Source: Nocardioides sp. YR527
GTDB taxonomy: Bacteria; Actinomycetota; Actinomycetes; Propionibacteriales; Nocardioidaceae
Reading direction: 5' to 3'
DNA: 64,000 nt
Assembly: GCF_900101045.1 (NCBI RefSeq)
Contig: NZ_FNFN01000007.1
Span: 186,001 to 250,000 of the forward strand
The position numbers were made by a program, and so were the translations under genes. Positions 26,620-35,202 of this stretch are shown piece after piece (position 1 is the first letter of the stretch; every line of letters starts with the position of its first letter). Below the pieces are notes generated by a model. That model had not been told where the DNA came from and searched no databases. It was given only the letters and a program-made list of their open reading frames with translations.

Positions 26620-27630
26620 ATGCGATACACGACCATCGGATCAGGCGCCGGCGCACGGCGCGTCAGCAAGCTCGCGCTCGGCGTGATGCGGTTCGGGACG
26701 GACACGGACGTCGAGACGTCGTACGCGATCCTCGACCGCTTCGTCGAGGCCGGCGGCACCTTCGTCGACACCTCCAACAACTACGCCTACTGGGCCAACG
26801 GCACCCAGGGCGGCGAGAGCGAGACCGTGCTCGGGCAGTGGCGCCGCGACCGCGGGATCGGCGAGGAGCTCGTCATCTCCACCAAGGTCGGCGCCCGCCC
26901 CACGGACGTCGTCGAGCGCGTCGAGAACGGCTGGGAGAACCAGCGGACCCGGCGCTGGGAGGGGCTCGCGCCGCAGAACGTACGCGAGCAGGCCGACCGC
27001 TCCCGCGAACGCCTCGGCGTCGAGCGCCTCGACCTCTACTACGCGCACGTGCCGGACATGAACGGCGTACCGCTGGAGGAGTACGCCGCCGGCTTCGCCG
27101 CCCTCGTCAAGGACGGTGTCATCGGCCAGTTCGGGCTGAGCAACCACTGGTCCTGGCAGGTCGAGCGGGCGCGGGCGGTCAACCCGGAGGAGGCTCGGCC
27201 GAGCGTGCTGCAGTACCACCACACCTACCTGCGTCCGCGGACGGACATCCCCGACCCGCGGCTCTCGGTCGACGGCGAGATCGGGGTCGCCGACGCCTCT
27301 CTGCTCGCCTACCTGAGGGCGACGCCGGGGCTGACGCTGGTGGCCTACACGCCGCTGCTCGCCGGGGCGTACACGAATCCTTCGAAGCCGCTCGATCGGG
27401 CCTATGACCACCCGGGGACGACCGCGCGGCTCGCGGTGCTCGACGAGGTCGCCGCCGAGACAGGCGCGACCCGCAACCAGGTCGTGCTCGCCTGGATGCT
27501 CGGCGACGTCCTCCCGGTGATCCCGCTGGTCGGGGCCTCCTCGGTGACTCAGCTCGAGGAGAGCCTGGCCGCGGTCGACCTCGAGCTCAGCGAGGAGCAG
27601 AGGGCGCGGCTCGACGCTGCTGGGCGATGA
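26620..27630 (+). CDS. Aldo/keto reductase
   Basis: NAD(P)H-dependent carbonyl reductase, 336 residues. TIM-barrel family features: LALGVMRFGT, FVDTSNNYAYW with the catalytic Asp and Tyr, VISTKVGARP with the catalytic Lys, VERLDLYYAHVPD, GQFGLSNHWSWQ and the C-terminal VIPLVGASSVTQLEESLAAVDLELS. GGAG precedes the ATG by ten bases. Its last 44 bases overlap the convergent MerR gene. Confidence 0.87.
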   Translation: MRYTTIGSGAGARRVSKLALGVMRFGTDTDVETSYAILDRFVEAGGTFVDTSNNYAYWANGTQGGESETVLGQWRRDRGIGEELVISTKVGARPTDVVERVENGWENQRTRRWEGLAPQNVREQADRSRERLGVERLDLYYAHVPDMNGVPLEEYAAGFAALVKDGVIGQFGLSNHWSWQVERARAVNPEEARPSVLQYHHTYLRPRTDIPDPRLSVDGEIGVADASLLAYLRATPGLTLVAYTPLLAGAYTNPSKPLDRAYDHPGTTARLAVLDEVAAETGATRNQVVLAWMLGDVLPVIPLVGASSVTQLEESLAAVDLELSEEQRARLDAAGR

Positions 27631-28030
27631 GCTCGGCGTCCGGGTCGGTCTCCCCCACGGCGGCGGCGTAGTAGGCGACCTTGAACTCGATCGCGTCCAG
27701 ATGGGCGGCCGTCTCCTCCAGCTGCGCGCGCACCCGGTCGCGGTGTGCGCGCAACAGCTCGAGGCGGGCTTCCTCGTTGCCCTCGCCGGCCCGGACCATC
27801 TCGGCGTAGCGCCGGATCTCCCGGATCGGCATCCCGGTGGAGCGCAGTCTGGTGATCAGCGTGATCCAGCCGAGGTCGCCCTCGGTGTAGGCGCGGTGGC
27901 CCGATCCGTTGCGGCCGACCCCGAGCATCAGCCCGTCGCGCTCGTAGTAGCGCAGCGTGTGCGCGGTCAGGCCGGTCCGATCGGCCACCTCGGCGATGCT
28001 GAGCCCGTTGCTGTGCGCCTGCGTCGTCAT
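27587..28030 (-). CDS. MerR-family regulator
   Basis: 147 residues. The N-terminal MerR helix-turn-helix and wing are clear (LSIAEVADRTGLTAHTLRYYERDGLMLGVGRNGSGHRAYTEGDLGWITLITRLRSTGMPIREIRRYAEM), followed by a dimerising coiled coil (RAHRDRVRAQLEETAAHLDAIEFKVAYYAA). No metal-binding cysteines are present, so it probably senses an organic ligand. A typical MerR promoter precedes it. Likely targets are itself and the neighbouring reductase genes. Confidence 0.9.
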   Translation of the reverse strand: MTTQAHSNGLSIAEVADRTGLTAHTLRYYERDGLMLGVGRNGSGHRAYTEGDLGWITLITRLRSTGMPIREIRRYAEMVRAGEGNEEARLELLRAHRDRVRAQLEETAAHLDAIEFKVAYYAAAVGETDPDAELIAQQRRAAPSAPR

Positions 28031-28037
28031 GGACCCC

Positions 28038-28068
28038 AGTGTCCTGGTTCGAGTGCACTCGAAGTCAA
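28038..28068 (-). promoter_or_regulatory. MerR-type promoter with 19-bp spacer and palindrome
   Basis: On the minus strand, -35 TTGACT (28063-28068) and -10 GACACT (28038-28043) are separated by 19 bases. Between them is a perfect 16-base palindrome TTCGAGTGCACTCGAA (28048-28063). The overlong spacer with central dyad is the classic MerR-activated layout. It drives merR itself, 8 bases further on. Confidence 0.75.
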
Positions 28069-28073
28069 GCGAC

Positions 28074-28844
28074 TCAGAGCGCCGATCCTCCGGTCACGTC
28101 GAGGGTCTCGCCGGTGACCCAGCGCGCCTGGGGTGAGGCGAGGAAGCCGACCGCGTCGGCGACGTCCTCCGGCGTGCCGATCCGGCCGAACACCGACAGC
28201 CCCTCGGCCTGTGCTCGCGGGCCGGGCAGGTCGATCCAGTCGGCGTTGATGTCGGTCTCGATCACGCCCGGAAGGACCGCGTTGACCGTCACACCGCGCG
28301 CGGCGAGCGGGGCGGCCAGCGATCGGGTGAGGTTGTTGATACCGGCCTTGGATGCGGCGTACGTGAGGTGGGTCGGCGCCGCCACTCGGGTGTATCCGGT
28401 CGACACGTTGATCACGCGGCCGCCCTCGCGCAGGTGCGGAGCGACCGCCTGAGTCAGGAACATCGGCGCGATCAGATTGACCTCGAGGACGCGTCGCGCG
28501 GTGGCCGGGTCGAGCTCGTGGAGCTCTTGGTTGCCGTTGATGCCGGCGTTGTTGACCAGGATGTCGAGGCCGCCATGCTCATCGAGCACGGTCTCATCGA
28601 GCGCTGCCGCGGTCCACGCCTCCGCGATCTCGGCGGCGGCCTTCGCGCCGTCCTCGCCGAGGTCCGCCTCGATCAGGACCGCCCGGGCCCCGGCGGTCTC
28701 GACGAGCCGCGCGGTCTCCTCGGCAGCCGCGCGGTTCGAGCCGTAGTGGATGCCGATGAGGCCGACACCGTCGGCGGCCAGACGTACGGCGATGGCGCGG
28801 CCGATCCCGCGCGAGGCTCCGGTGACGAGTGCGTTGCGGGTCAT
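28074..28844 (-). CDS. Short-chain dehydrogenase/reductase
   Basis: 256 residues. Classical SDR: TGASRGIGRAIAVRLA (cofactor loop), DILVNNAGINGN, INVSTGYTRV and the YxxxK site in TYAASKAGINNLTRSLA; C-terminal WVTGETLDVTGG. NADPH preference is plausible from the loop but unproven; the substrate is unknown. It is divergent from a TetR regulator, which probably controls it, and lies 43 bases upstream of merR. Confidence 0.9.
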   Translation of the reverse strand: MTRNALVTGASRGIGRAIAVRLAADGVGLIGIHYGSNRAAAEETARLVETAGARAVLIEADLGEDGAKAAAEIAEAWTAAALDETVLDEHGGLDILVNNAGINGNQELHELDPATARRVLEVNLIAPMFLTQAVAPHLREGGRVINVSTGYTRVAAPTHLTYAASKAGINNLTRSLAAPLAARGVTVNAVLPGVIETDINADWIDLPGPRAQAEGLSVFGRIGTPEDVADAVGFLASPQARWVTGETLDVTGGSAL

Positions 28845-28877
28845 CTCGGGCTCATTTCTGTAGTAGTCGCTAAATAA

Positions 28878-28903
28878 TGATCCAGGAGTTAATGTAGGGA
28901 TCA
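28878..28903. promoter_or_regulatory. Candidate TetR operator TGATCC-N14-GGATCA
   Basis: Inverted repeat in the 61-base divergent gap between the SDR and tetR genes, AT-rich inside, three bases from the tetR start. Suitable for autorepression and SDR control. Confidence 0.45.
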
Positions 28904-28905
28904 CT

Positions 28906-29499
28906 ATGGAAATGCGCAAGCCCTCCCGCGGACGACCGCGCTCCTTCGACGAGGACGCGGTGCTCGACGCGGTGATGCGGGCGTTCTGGGAGCACGGGTA
29001 CGAAGGCACGAGCGTCGCGACGCTCGAGGCCGCGACCGGCCTGAAGGCACCCAGCCTCTACGGCGCGTTCGGCTCCAAGGAGGTGCTCTACCGGACAGCA
29101 CTGGAGCGCTACGCCAGTGAGCACGGCACGGTGCTCCGGCCCGACGGACCGGCTCGCGAGGCCATCTCGGAGTTCCTGTACGAGGCGGCCGACCGGTTCA
29201 GCGAGAGCGGGCTGCCGCCGGGCTGCATGGTCTCGACGGCCGCGCTCGCGCTGGGCACCGCCCAGCGCGCCGTCGCCACCCGCCCGGCGAGGATGCGCTC
29301 GGAGACGCTCGCGGGGATCGAGCAGCGGTTGCGGACGGCGGTCACTGAGGGCGAGCTGCCGGCCGGGACCGATGCCGGCGCCCTCGCTCGGCTCTTCGGA
29401 GCGGTGATCCAGGGCATGTCGGTGCAGGCGATCGACGGCGCCACCCGGCAGGAGCTGCGCGGGCTCGCCACGGCCGCGATGGCTGCGTGGCCGCGATGA
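28906..29499 (+). CDS. TetR/AcrR-family repressor
   Basis: 197 residues. N-terminal helix-turn-helix: GRPRSFDEDAVLDAVMRAFWEHGYEGTSVATLEAATGLKAPSLYGAFGSKEVLYRTALERY, followed by an all-helical ligand domain containing GLPPGCMVSTAALALG. GGGA lies shortly before the ATG; a second ATG at 28912 is possible. It is divergent from the SDR gene (likely target) and translationally coupled (ATGA) to the M15 peptidase gene, an odd pairing. Confidence 0.88.
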   Translation: MEMRKPSRGRPRSFDEDAVLDAVMRAFWEHGYEGTSVATLEAATGLKAPSLYGAFGSKEVLYRTALERYASEHGTVLRPDGPAREAISEFLYEAADRFSESGLPPGCMVSTAALALGTAQRAVATRPARMRSETLAGIEQRLRTAVTEGELPAGTDAGALARLFGAVIQGMSVQAIDGATRQELRGLATAAMAAWPR

Positions 29500-30392
29500 C
29501 GCCGTGCGGATCTGTGAGTGTCAGAACGTACGTCGCCGGGGTGGCTGCCCTCCTGCTCGCGCTCAGCGCGTGCGGCGGGGCGCCCGAGGCCGGCCCGTCG
29601 CCGGCCACCAGCGCCGTGGCTCCCTCGACCTCGGCCGAGCCGTCACCCAGCGACGTACCTTCGTCTTCTCCTGCTGCGGCGAAGCCGGGGTCGGTGCCGC
29701 CGCCGTGGCTCGGGACCCGGGTGCTGAAGGAGGACGCGGAGGGATACGGGATCGCGGGGCCCACGCCGAAGGAGCTGCGCCACCGGGCATGGACGCTGCC
29801 GGACATGATGCCGATGCTGCCCGGTGACGGCTTCACGGCCGAGGTCGACATCGCACCGGACGACGTGATCGCGCGCTCGACCTGGGTTCCGGGATGCCCG
29901 GTCTCGCGCCGGGAGCTGGCCTGGGTGCGGATGACGTTCTGGGGCTTCGACGGCGAGCGTCACACCGGCGAGATGCTGATCAACGCCCGGGTCGCCGAGG
30001 ACGTCGTCGGCGTCTTCCGGAAGCTCTACGAGGCGAGGTTCCCGATCGAGCAGATGGACATCGCCACGAAGGCGTCCCTGGACGCTCCGCCGACCGGCGA
30101 CGGCAACGGCACCGGCGGCTTCGTCTGCCGCCCCACGGTCGGCCAGACCTCGTTCTCCCAGCACGCCTACGGCCTGGCGATCGACATCAACACCTTCCAG
30201 AACCCCTACGTCAAGGGCGACCGCGTCATCCCCGAGCTCGCCCGCTGGTATCTCGACCGGTCCCGGAAGGCGCCCGGGATGATCCACGCCGACGACGTCG
30301 TCGTCCAGGCCTTCGCCGACATCGGCTGGGGCTGGGGCGGCGACTGGAACTCTCTGAAGGACTACCAGCACTTCAGCGAGAACGGCACCTGA
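29496..30392 (+). CDS. Lipoprotein M15-family D-Ala-D-Ala carboxypeptidase-like
   Basis: 298 residues. Signal peptide with lipobox LSAC (Cys26), Pro/Ser-rich linker to about residue 70, then a zinc peptidase domain. The ligands are seen in SFSQHAYGLAIDINTFQNPY (His and Asp) and DYQHFSENGT (His) near the C-terminus. It probably trims peptidoglycan peptides outside the membrane. ATG overlaps the tetR stop (ATGA). A family A repeat follows 10 bases after the stop. Confidence 0.82.
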   Translation: MTPCGSVSVRTYVAGVAALLLALSACGGAPEAGPSPATSAVAPSTSAEPSPSDVPSSSPAAAKPGSVPPPWLGTRVLKEDAEGYGIAGPTPKELRHRAWTLPDMMPMLPGDGFTAEVDIAPDDVIARSTWVPGCPVSRRELAWVRMTFWGFDGERHTGEMLINARVAEDVVGVFRKLYEARFPIEQMDIATKASLDAPPTGDGNGTGGFVCRPTVGQTSFSQHAYGLAIDINTFQNPYVKGDRVIPELARWYLDRSRKAPGMIHADDVVVQAFADIGWGWGGDWNSLKDYQHFSENGT

Positions 30393-30402
30393 CGCCCGGC
30401 AC

Positions 30403-30529
30403 CGCTGGTCGAGCCGCCGGAGGCGCTAGGCAGAGGCGTGTCGAGACCAACACGGTGAGGTCCGCGCTTGGTCGCACCGTGTTGGTCTCGACACGCTCGG
30501 CCGCAGGCGGCCTCGCGGCTCGACCAGCG
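30403..30529. repeat. Palindromic repeat family A, copy 2
   Basis: Same ends (CGCTGGTCGAGCC...GGCTCGACCAGCG) and inner arms as copy 1; the right-hand small hairpin is different (CGGCCGCAGGCGGCC type). It lies between the convergent M15 peptidase and siderophore-interacting genes. Confidence 0.85.
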
Positions 30530-30545
30530 GGGATGGCGGCTCGGG

Positions 30546-31331
30546 TCAGGCGGACTCGGCCTCGGCGAGCTCGCGCTTCCAGTCGCGGAAGGTCTCCTCG
30601 GTGCGGCCGCGGCGCCAGTAGCCGGAGATGGAGACGTCGGCCTTCGGGACGCCGCGCTCCTTGAGGAGGTAGGGGCGGATGCCGTGCATGGTGACCGCGG
30701 CCTCCCCGTGGACGAAGGCGTGGACGCGGCCGTCGAGCCACTTCAGGTCGCGGATGGCGGTGACGAGCGGCTGCTCGTGGCCCTCGGCGTCCTCGGCGGC
30801 GTGGTGGGTGTGGCCGCCGGTGACCAGCCAGGTCACCTCGACGCCGTCGGGGTGGTCGAGGGGCTGCTCGTGGCCGGGCGCCGGGATGTCGATGACGGCG
30901 TAGCCGCGGGCGTCGGCGGGCAGCGCGGCCAGGGCCGCGCGGATGGCTGGCAGGGCGGTCTCGTCGCCGGCGATCAGGTGCCAGTCGGCCTCAGGGGCGG
31001 GCGAGTAGGCGCCGCCCGGACCGCGAGCCGCGAGGGTGTCTCCGGGCTTGGCCGCGGCGGCCCAGGGACCGGCGTACCCCTCGGTGCCGTGGACGACGAA
31101 GTCGATGTCGAGGGTGCCGTCCGCGACCGAGGGGTTCAGCGCGGTGTAGGTGCGCACCACCGGGTCATCGTCCTTCTGAGGAAAGACCAGCTTCACGTAG
31201 CGGTCGGTGAAGAGGCTCGACGAGAACGCGCTCAGGTCCTCGGAGCGGAAGCTGACTCGGATCATCGTCGGACTGAGCCGCTCGGTGGCGGTGACGACGA
31301 GGATGGTCTCAGGCTTCGCGGGACGACTCAT
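30546..31331 (-). CDS. Siderophore-interacting protein (FAD-dependent ferric-siderophore reductase)
   Basis: Releases iron from siderophores by reduction in the cytoplasm. 261 residues with the family FAD site RTYT (60-63), the NAD-domain stretch HLIAGDETALPAIRAAL, and the hallmark SGYWRRGRTEE near the C-terminus. An iron-box-like sequence abuts the start codon, fitting iron-repressed expression. No siderophore biosynthesis or uptake gene is adjacent. Confidence 0.9.
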   Translation of the reverse strand: MSRPAKPETILVVTATERLSPTMIRVSFRSEDLSAFSSSLFTDRYVKLVFPQKDDDPVVRTYTALNPSVADGTLDIDFVVHGTEGYAGPWAAAAKPGDTLAARGPGGAYSPAPEADWHLIAGDETALPAIRAALAALPADARGYAVIDIPAPGHEQPLDHPDGVEVTWLVTGGHTHHAAEDAEGHEQPLVTAIRDLKWLDGRVHAFVHGEAAVTMHGIRPYLLKERGVPKADVSISGYWRRGRTEETFRDWKRELAEAESA

Positions 31332-31348
31332 GTAGGCAACCCTAACTT
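31332..31348 (-). promoter_or_regulatory. Iron-box-like site upstream of the siderophore-interacting gene
   Basis: On the minus strand the sequence reads TTAGGGTTGCCTA, which matches the DtxR/IdeR core TTAGGTTAGCCTA in 11 of 13 positions. It lies directly before the ATG, so binding would block expression. Confidence 0.5.
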
Positions 31349-31380
31349 GCGTTCAAATGGACCGCAGTGAACCGGCGGGG

Positions 31381-32085
31381 TCAACCCGCCGACCGGGTGG
31401 AGTGCGTGGACCGGGGCTGGGTGGACTCGGCAGGAGCAGCGGGCGAGGGGATGGCGGGAGCGGGGCGCTGGGGCTGGGCGACCAGCGACAGGCTCGGCTC
31501 GAGCACCCGCAGCAGCGTCTCGACGTGGCCACGGGCCTCGGTCACCAGCCGCCGGGCCTCGCGCGGGGACCGCTTCCGCAGGTCCTGGAGGTCGTCGTCG
31601 GCCGGCCGCCGGACTCGTCGCCGGGCCTTCTCCAGCGGCGCGAGCTGGACGAGCGTACGCAGCCGGGTGGCCGCGTCCGCCTCCGAACCCGCGGGGCCAC
31701 CCAGGGCCGTACGTCCCAGCAGGTCGCCGAGCGCGGCGATCTCGATGAGCGTGAACGTGCGCTTGACCGCGGAGGGCACCAGCCGGGCGACCTCGCTGCG
31801 GTGGGAGCGTTCGGCGGTGATGATCAGGTCGGCGCTCTCGATATCGTCGACGTCGAGCGGATAGGCCTGGTGCCTGGTCAGCCGGACCCCGGCGAGAGCG
31901 ACCTCGGAGGCGATCATCGGGTCCATGTCGTAGCCCTCGAGCGCTTCGCTGCCGGCCGAGATCACCGTGATGCCGTGGCGCGCGAGCCCACCGACCTGCC
32001 CGACGCCCTCACGGAGCATCGCCTCGACGGCCGGCGATCGTCGTACGTTCCCGGTGCAGACGACCAGGATCGTCGCGGTGTCCAT
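31381..32085 (-). CDS. Low-molecular-weight protein-tyrosine phosphatase, EPS-associated
   Basis: 234 residues. P-loop VCTGNVRRSP (catalytic Cys10, Arg16) and the downstream DADLIITAERSHRSEVARLVPS region fit LMW-PTPs of polysaccharide loci, which dephosphorylate the BY-kinase. The classic late Asp-Pro general acid is not obvious. The C-terminal 70 residues are an Arg-rich helix and a Pro/Ala/Ser tail not usual in the family. It is divergent from the kinase gene with two EPS dyads between. Confidence 0.8.
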   Translation of the reverse strand: MDTATILVVCTGNVRRSPAVEAMLREGVGQVGGLARHGITVISAGSEALEGYDMDPMIASEVALAGVRLTRHQAYPLDVDDIESADLIITAERSHRSEVARLVPSAVKRTFTLIEIAALGDLLGRTALGGPAGSEADAATRLRTLVQLAPLEKARRRVRRPADDDLQDLRKRSPREARRLVTEARGHVETLLRVLEPSLSLVAQPQRPAPAIPSPAAPAESTQPRSTHSTRSAG

Positions 32086-32216
32086 CCCTGCCTACCTTCG
32101 AACAGTTGCCTGCCGATTCTCGAGCGCGGATCTCACATCCACGCGGCCAACCCCCCGAACGTGACGGACAGACATTACGCAATCGAGGTACGGGTCCCGA
32201 AACCGACGGCAGATCA

Positions 32217-32234
32217 ATCCCCCATTTGGGGGAA
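32217..32234. promoter_or_regulatory. EPS dyad 1 (ATCCCC-N6-GGGGAA)
   Basis: Matches the AT-N-CCC-N6-GGG-N-A pattern. It lies 131 bases before the phosphatase start. Confidence 0.6.
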
Positions 32235-32257
32235 CGGGTCGGCCGCTCGGCCCTGTC

Positions 32258-32275
32258 ATCCCCACAATCGGGTGA
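32258..32275. promoter_or_regulatory. EPS dyad 2 (ATCCCC-N6-GGGTGA)
   Basis: Second copy in the divergent gap, 117 bases before the BY-kinase start; spacer ACAATC. Confidence 0.6.
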
Positions 32276-32320
32276 GGATGTGCGATGGCCCCGTGGACCT
32301 GCCCTGACGGCGGCATGCAT

Positions 32321-32343
32321 TGCCTCGGGCTCCGCTTCGGCGG
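32321..32343. repeat. 23-base exact repeat, copy 2
   Basis: Identical to 3349-3371, here non-coding, 50 bases before the kinase start. Confidence 0.5.
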
Positions 32344-32392
32344 ATGAGTCACGGACGAGCAGCCTGGCAAAGACATCGGATGGAGTGACCTG

Positions 32393-33814
32393 TTGGACCT
32401 GCGCGACTATGTCGCTGCCCTGCGAAAGCGCTGGTACATCGTCGCGGTGCTCGCGATCATCGGTGCCGGCGCGGCCTTCGCGCAGGCGCACGCGAGCCCG
32501 CCGCAGTACCGCGCGCAGAGCACCGTCTTCGTCTCGATCGCGCGCGGCGCGACGACCCAGGAGCTGGTCCAGGGCTCGACGTTCACCCAGGACATCGTCC
32601 AGTCGTACGCCAAGCTGGCGACGATGCCGGTCGTGCTCGACCAGGTCATCTACGACCTCGACCTCGACACGACGTCGAAGGCGCTGGCGGAGGAGATCAC
32701 CGCCGAGAACCCGCTCGACACCGTGATCATCGAGATCGACGCGGTGGCCACGACCAGCACCGGCGCCTCCGACCTCTCCAACGCGGTCGCCGACGAGCTC
32801 ACCACCACGATCACCAACCTCTCCCCCAGCTCCAACAAGAAGTCCGCGGTCGAGGTGACCGTGGTCGCCCGCGCCGACCCGCCGCAGGAGGCGTTCGCAC
32901 CGCGTACGCGGCTGGCCGCTCTGGTCGGCTTCGCCGGCGGCTTCGGCCTCGGCGTCGCCATCGCCGTGGTCCGCGCCCTCCTCGACACCCGGGTCAGGAC
33001 CGCGGCCGAGCTCGAGCAGCTCACCGACATGGGGCTCCTGGGGGCGATCCCCCGGCGCCGGGGCCAGCGGCGCTCGCGCGGCGCGGTGACCGCCATCGAC
33101 CCGCACAACGTCGCGGCCGAGGCCTACCGAAGGCTGCAGACCAATCTGCAGTTTCTCGACGCCTCCTCGAGGGTCCGCTCGATGGTCGTGACCTCCTCGA
33201 TCGGCGGTGAGGGCAAGTCGACCACCTCGATCAACCTGGCGCTGGCGATCGCGGAGCAGGGTCAGCGCGTGCTGCTGGTCGACGCCGACATGCGTCGTCC
33301 CGCGGTCGCCGACTACTGCGGCCTGGAGGGTGCGGCAGGGCTGACGACGGTGCTGATCGGGAAGGCAGAGCTCGGCGACGTCGTCCAGGTCTGGGGCGAC
33401 GCCAACCTGCACGTGCTCACCATGGGTGAGATCCCGCCCAACCCCGCGCAGCTGATCGGCTCGCCGCGGATGGTCGACCTGCTCGCGGAGGCGCGGGCCG
33501 CCTACGACGTGGTCATCCTCGACTCCCCGCCGCTGCTCCCCGTGGCTGACGGCGCGATCCTGTCCCGGCTGACCGACGGTGCCCTGGTGGTCGCCAACTG
33601 CCGTACGATCCACCGCCCGCAGGTGCTCGAGGCCATCGACAGCCTCGAGGCCGTCGACGCCCGGTGCCTCGGCATCGTCGCCAACCAGGTCCGGGACACC
33701 GCCGCCCACACCTACTACGGCCAGCCCGAGCAGGGTTGGTTCGCCCGCCTCCTCTCCGGTCTCGTACGTCCCCGGGAGCCGCGCCAGCACGGCTACCCCG
33801 CCGCCGGAAGCTGA
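32393..33814 (+). CDS. Polysaccharide co-polymerase fused to bacterial tyrosine kinase
   Basis: Controls EPS polymerisation and chain length. The N-terminus has a Wzz-type segment (DLRDYVAALRKRWYIVAVLAIIG, transmembrane about 15-31) and a second helix near 185-205. The cytoplasmic BY-kinase carries Walker A SSIGGEGKSTTS (about 270), Walker A' VLLVDADMRRP and Walker B VVILDSPPLLPVADG. The C-terminal tyrosine cluster is minimal (HTYYGQ and HGYP). The TTG start is supported by GGAG seven bases upstream. First gene of a three-gene run with the ligase-like and acyltransferase genes. Confidence 0.88.
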   Translation: MDLRDYVAALRKRWYIVAVLAIIGAGAAFAQAHASPPQYRAQSTVFVSIARGATTQELVQGSTFTQDIVQSYAKLATMPVVLDQVIYDLDLDTTSKALAEEITAENPLDTVIIEIDAVATTSTGASDLSNAVADELTTTITNLSPSSNKKSAVEVTVVARADPPQEAFAPRTRLAALVGFAGGFGLGVAIAVVRALLDTRVRTAAELEQLTDMGLLGAIPRRRGQRRSRGAVTAIDPHNVAAEAYRRLQTNLQFLDASSRVRSMVVTSSIGGEGKSTTSINLALAIAEQGQRVLLVDADMRRPAVADYCGLEGAAGLTTVLIGKAELGDVVQVWGDANLHVLTMGEIPPNPAQLIGSPRMVDLLAEARAAYDVVILDSPPLLPVADGAILSRLTDGALVVANCRTIHRPQVLEAIDSLEAVDARCLGIVANQVRDTAAHTYYGQPEQGWFARLLSGLVRPREPRQHGYPAAGS

Positions 33815-33816
33815 GC

Positions 33817-35202
33817 GTGGCCGTCGCGACGGCGGTCCGGGTCCGCGCTGGGCGCTCCGGTCGCTCCGGGCGCACTCAGCGCGCCGAGCGCACCGGCTGG
33901 GAGGTGCTCACTGCGCTCCTGGCTGGGGCTGCAGCGTTCCTGGCTGGCACCGACTTCGACCTCGTCCGGGGCCTGACCGTGGGCGGACTGATGGGTGCGG
34001 CGCTGGCCCCGGTCTGGATCCGAGAGGCAAGCCGCTATCGCGGAGCGGCCCTGGGCGGCGTACTTCTTCTCGCCTGCCTCGTCTCCGCGCTGGCGCTCAG
34101 CACGTGGCGCTCGGCGACCCACCCGCCGACCGAGGCCGGGGTGCTGTTCGAGCTGCTGCCGGTGGTCTCGGCCGCGATGTGCGTAGGGGCGCTGCTGTGG
34201 GCGCAGCGGGTGCTGTCACCCGGGGTGGTGGTGTGCCTCTACGCCGTCGGCTCGTTCCTGACCGCGACGATGAACTCCCGGTTCGCCGAGGACCCGTGGC
34301 GGTTCGGGTTCTCGATGCCCGCGACGATGTTGCTGCTGGGAGCCTGCCTGCTCATCCGGCGGCGTCCCCGCAAGAGGCTCCTCGCCGACATGACCGCCCT
34401 CGGGATTCTCACCGCGGTCACCGCACTGTCCGGGGCCAGGTCGATGAGCGCGTTCCTGATCATGACCGCGGTGCTGCTGCTGTGGCAGCACCGACCGCGG
34501 ACCGCCAAACGGACCACCTCGGCGCTGCTCTCGCTGGTGCTGGTGGGCGCGCTGGGGCTCGGGCTCTACCGATCGCTGGAGGGCGCTGCGCTGGACGGCT
34601 ACCTCGGTCAGTCGGCCCAGCAGCGCACCGAGGAGCAGACCCAGGCTGCCGGGTCGCTCATCCTCGGCGGCCGGCCCGAGATCGGGGCCGCGGTCGCGCT
34701 GATGCTGCACGAGCCCCTCGGCTACGGCGCCGGCGTCATGGCCACCTCGACCGACATGCAGGTCGCGAAGCAGGGGATGTCTCGCCTGGGCTATGACCCG
34801 GACAACGGCTACGTCGAGCACTACATGTTCGGCACCCGGATCGAGGTGCACTCCCTGATCGGCGACCTGTGGATCTGGTTCGGGCTCGCCGGGCTGGTGC
34901 TGTCAGGGTGGCTGCTGTGGCTCGCCACCTCGTATCTGGGCCGGAGCATGGCCCACCGCACCGGCACCGCGCTCGGCATCTTCCTCGCCCTGCAGCTCGG
35001 CTGGAACCTCTTCTTCGGTCCGATCATCAGCTCGCTCCCGCCGCTCGCGCTCGCGCTCGGGGTGTTTCTGCTGCAGCGTAAGGAGGCAGCCACCGATCCG
35101 GTGCCGCCCGGGCCGAAGCCGGCGATGCGAAGGCCGCGCCAGGCTCGTCGTGACCAGCGCGCTCGCCGCCGCTACCTCGCCGGAGGGCCCCAACGTGCGT
35201 GA
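33817..35202 (+). CDS. O-antigen ligase/Wzy-polymerase-like membrane protein
   Basis: 461 residues from GTG 33817 (GGAAG six bases upstream; two-base gap after the kinase gene). About ten hydrophobic helices. The large loop after the middle and the segment RIEVHSLIGDLWIWFGLAGLVLSGWLLW recall the HN/HS...G-x-x-G signature of Wzy/WaaL-type proteins. It probably polymerises or transfers repeat units on the outer side of the membrane. The N-terminal 30 residues and C-terminus are strongly basic. Exact activity is inferred from context. Confidence 0.7.
   Translation: MAVATAVRVRAGRSGRSGRTQRAERTGWEVLTALLAGAAAFLAGTDFDLVRGLTVGGLMGAALAPVWIREASRYRGAALGGVLLLACLVSALALSTWRSATHPPTEAGVLFELLPVVSAAMCVGALLWAQRVLSPGVVVCLYAVGSFLTATMNSRFAEDPWRFGFSMPATMLLLGACLLIRRRPRKRLLADMTALGILTAVTALSGARSMSAFLIMTAVLLLWQHRPRTAKRTTSALLSLVLVGALGLGLYRSLEGAALDGYLGQSAQQRTEEQTQAAGSLILGGRPEIGAAVALMLHEPLGYGAGVMATSTDMQVAKQGMSRLGYDPDNGYVEHYMFGTRIEVHSLIGDLWIWFGLAGLVLSGWLLWLATSYLGRSMAHRTGTALGIFLALQLGWNLFFGPIISSLPPLALALGVFLLQRKEAATDPVPPGPKPAMRRPRQARRDQRARRRYLAGGPQRA

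Larger units (their letters stand above)
32086..32392. other. Divergent control region between phosphatase and kinase genes
   Basis: 307 bases without a gene. It holds two EPS dyads (32217, 32258), copy 2 of the 23-base repeat, and the ribosome binding site of the kinase gene. No clear sigma-70 promoter was recognised. Confidence 0.6.
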
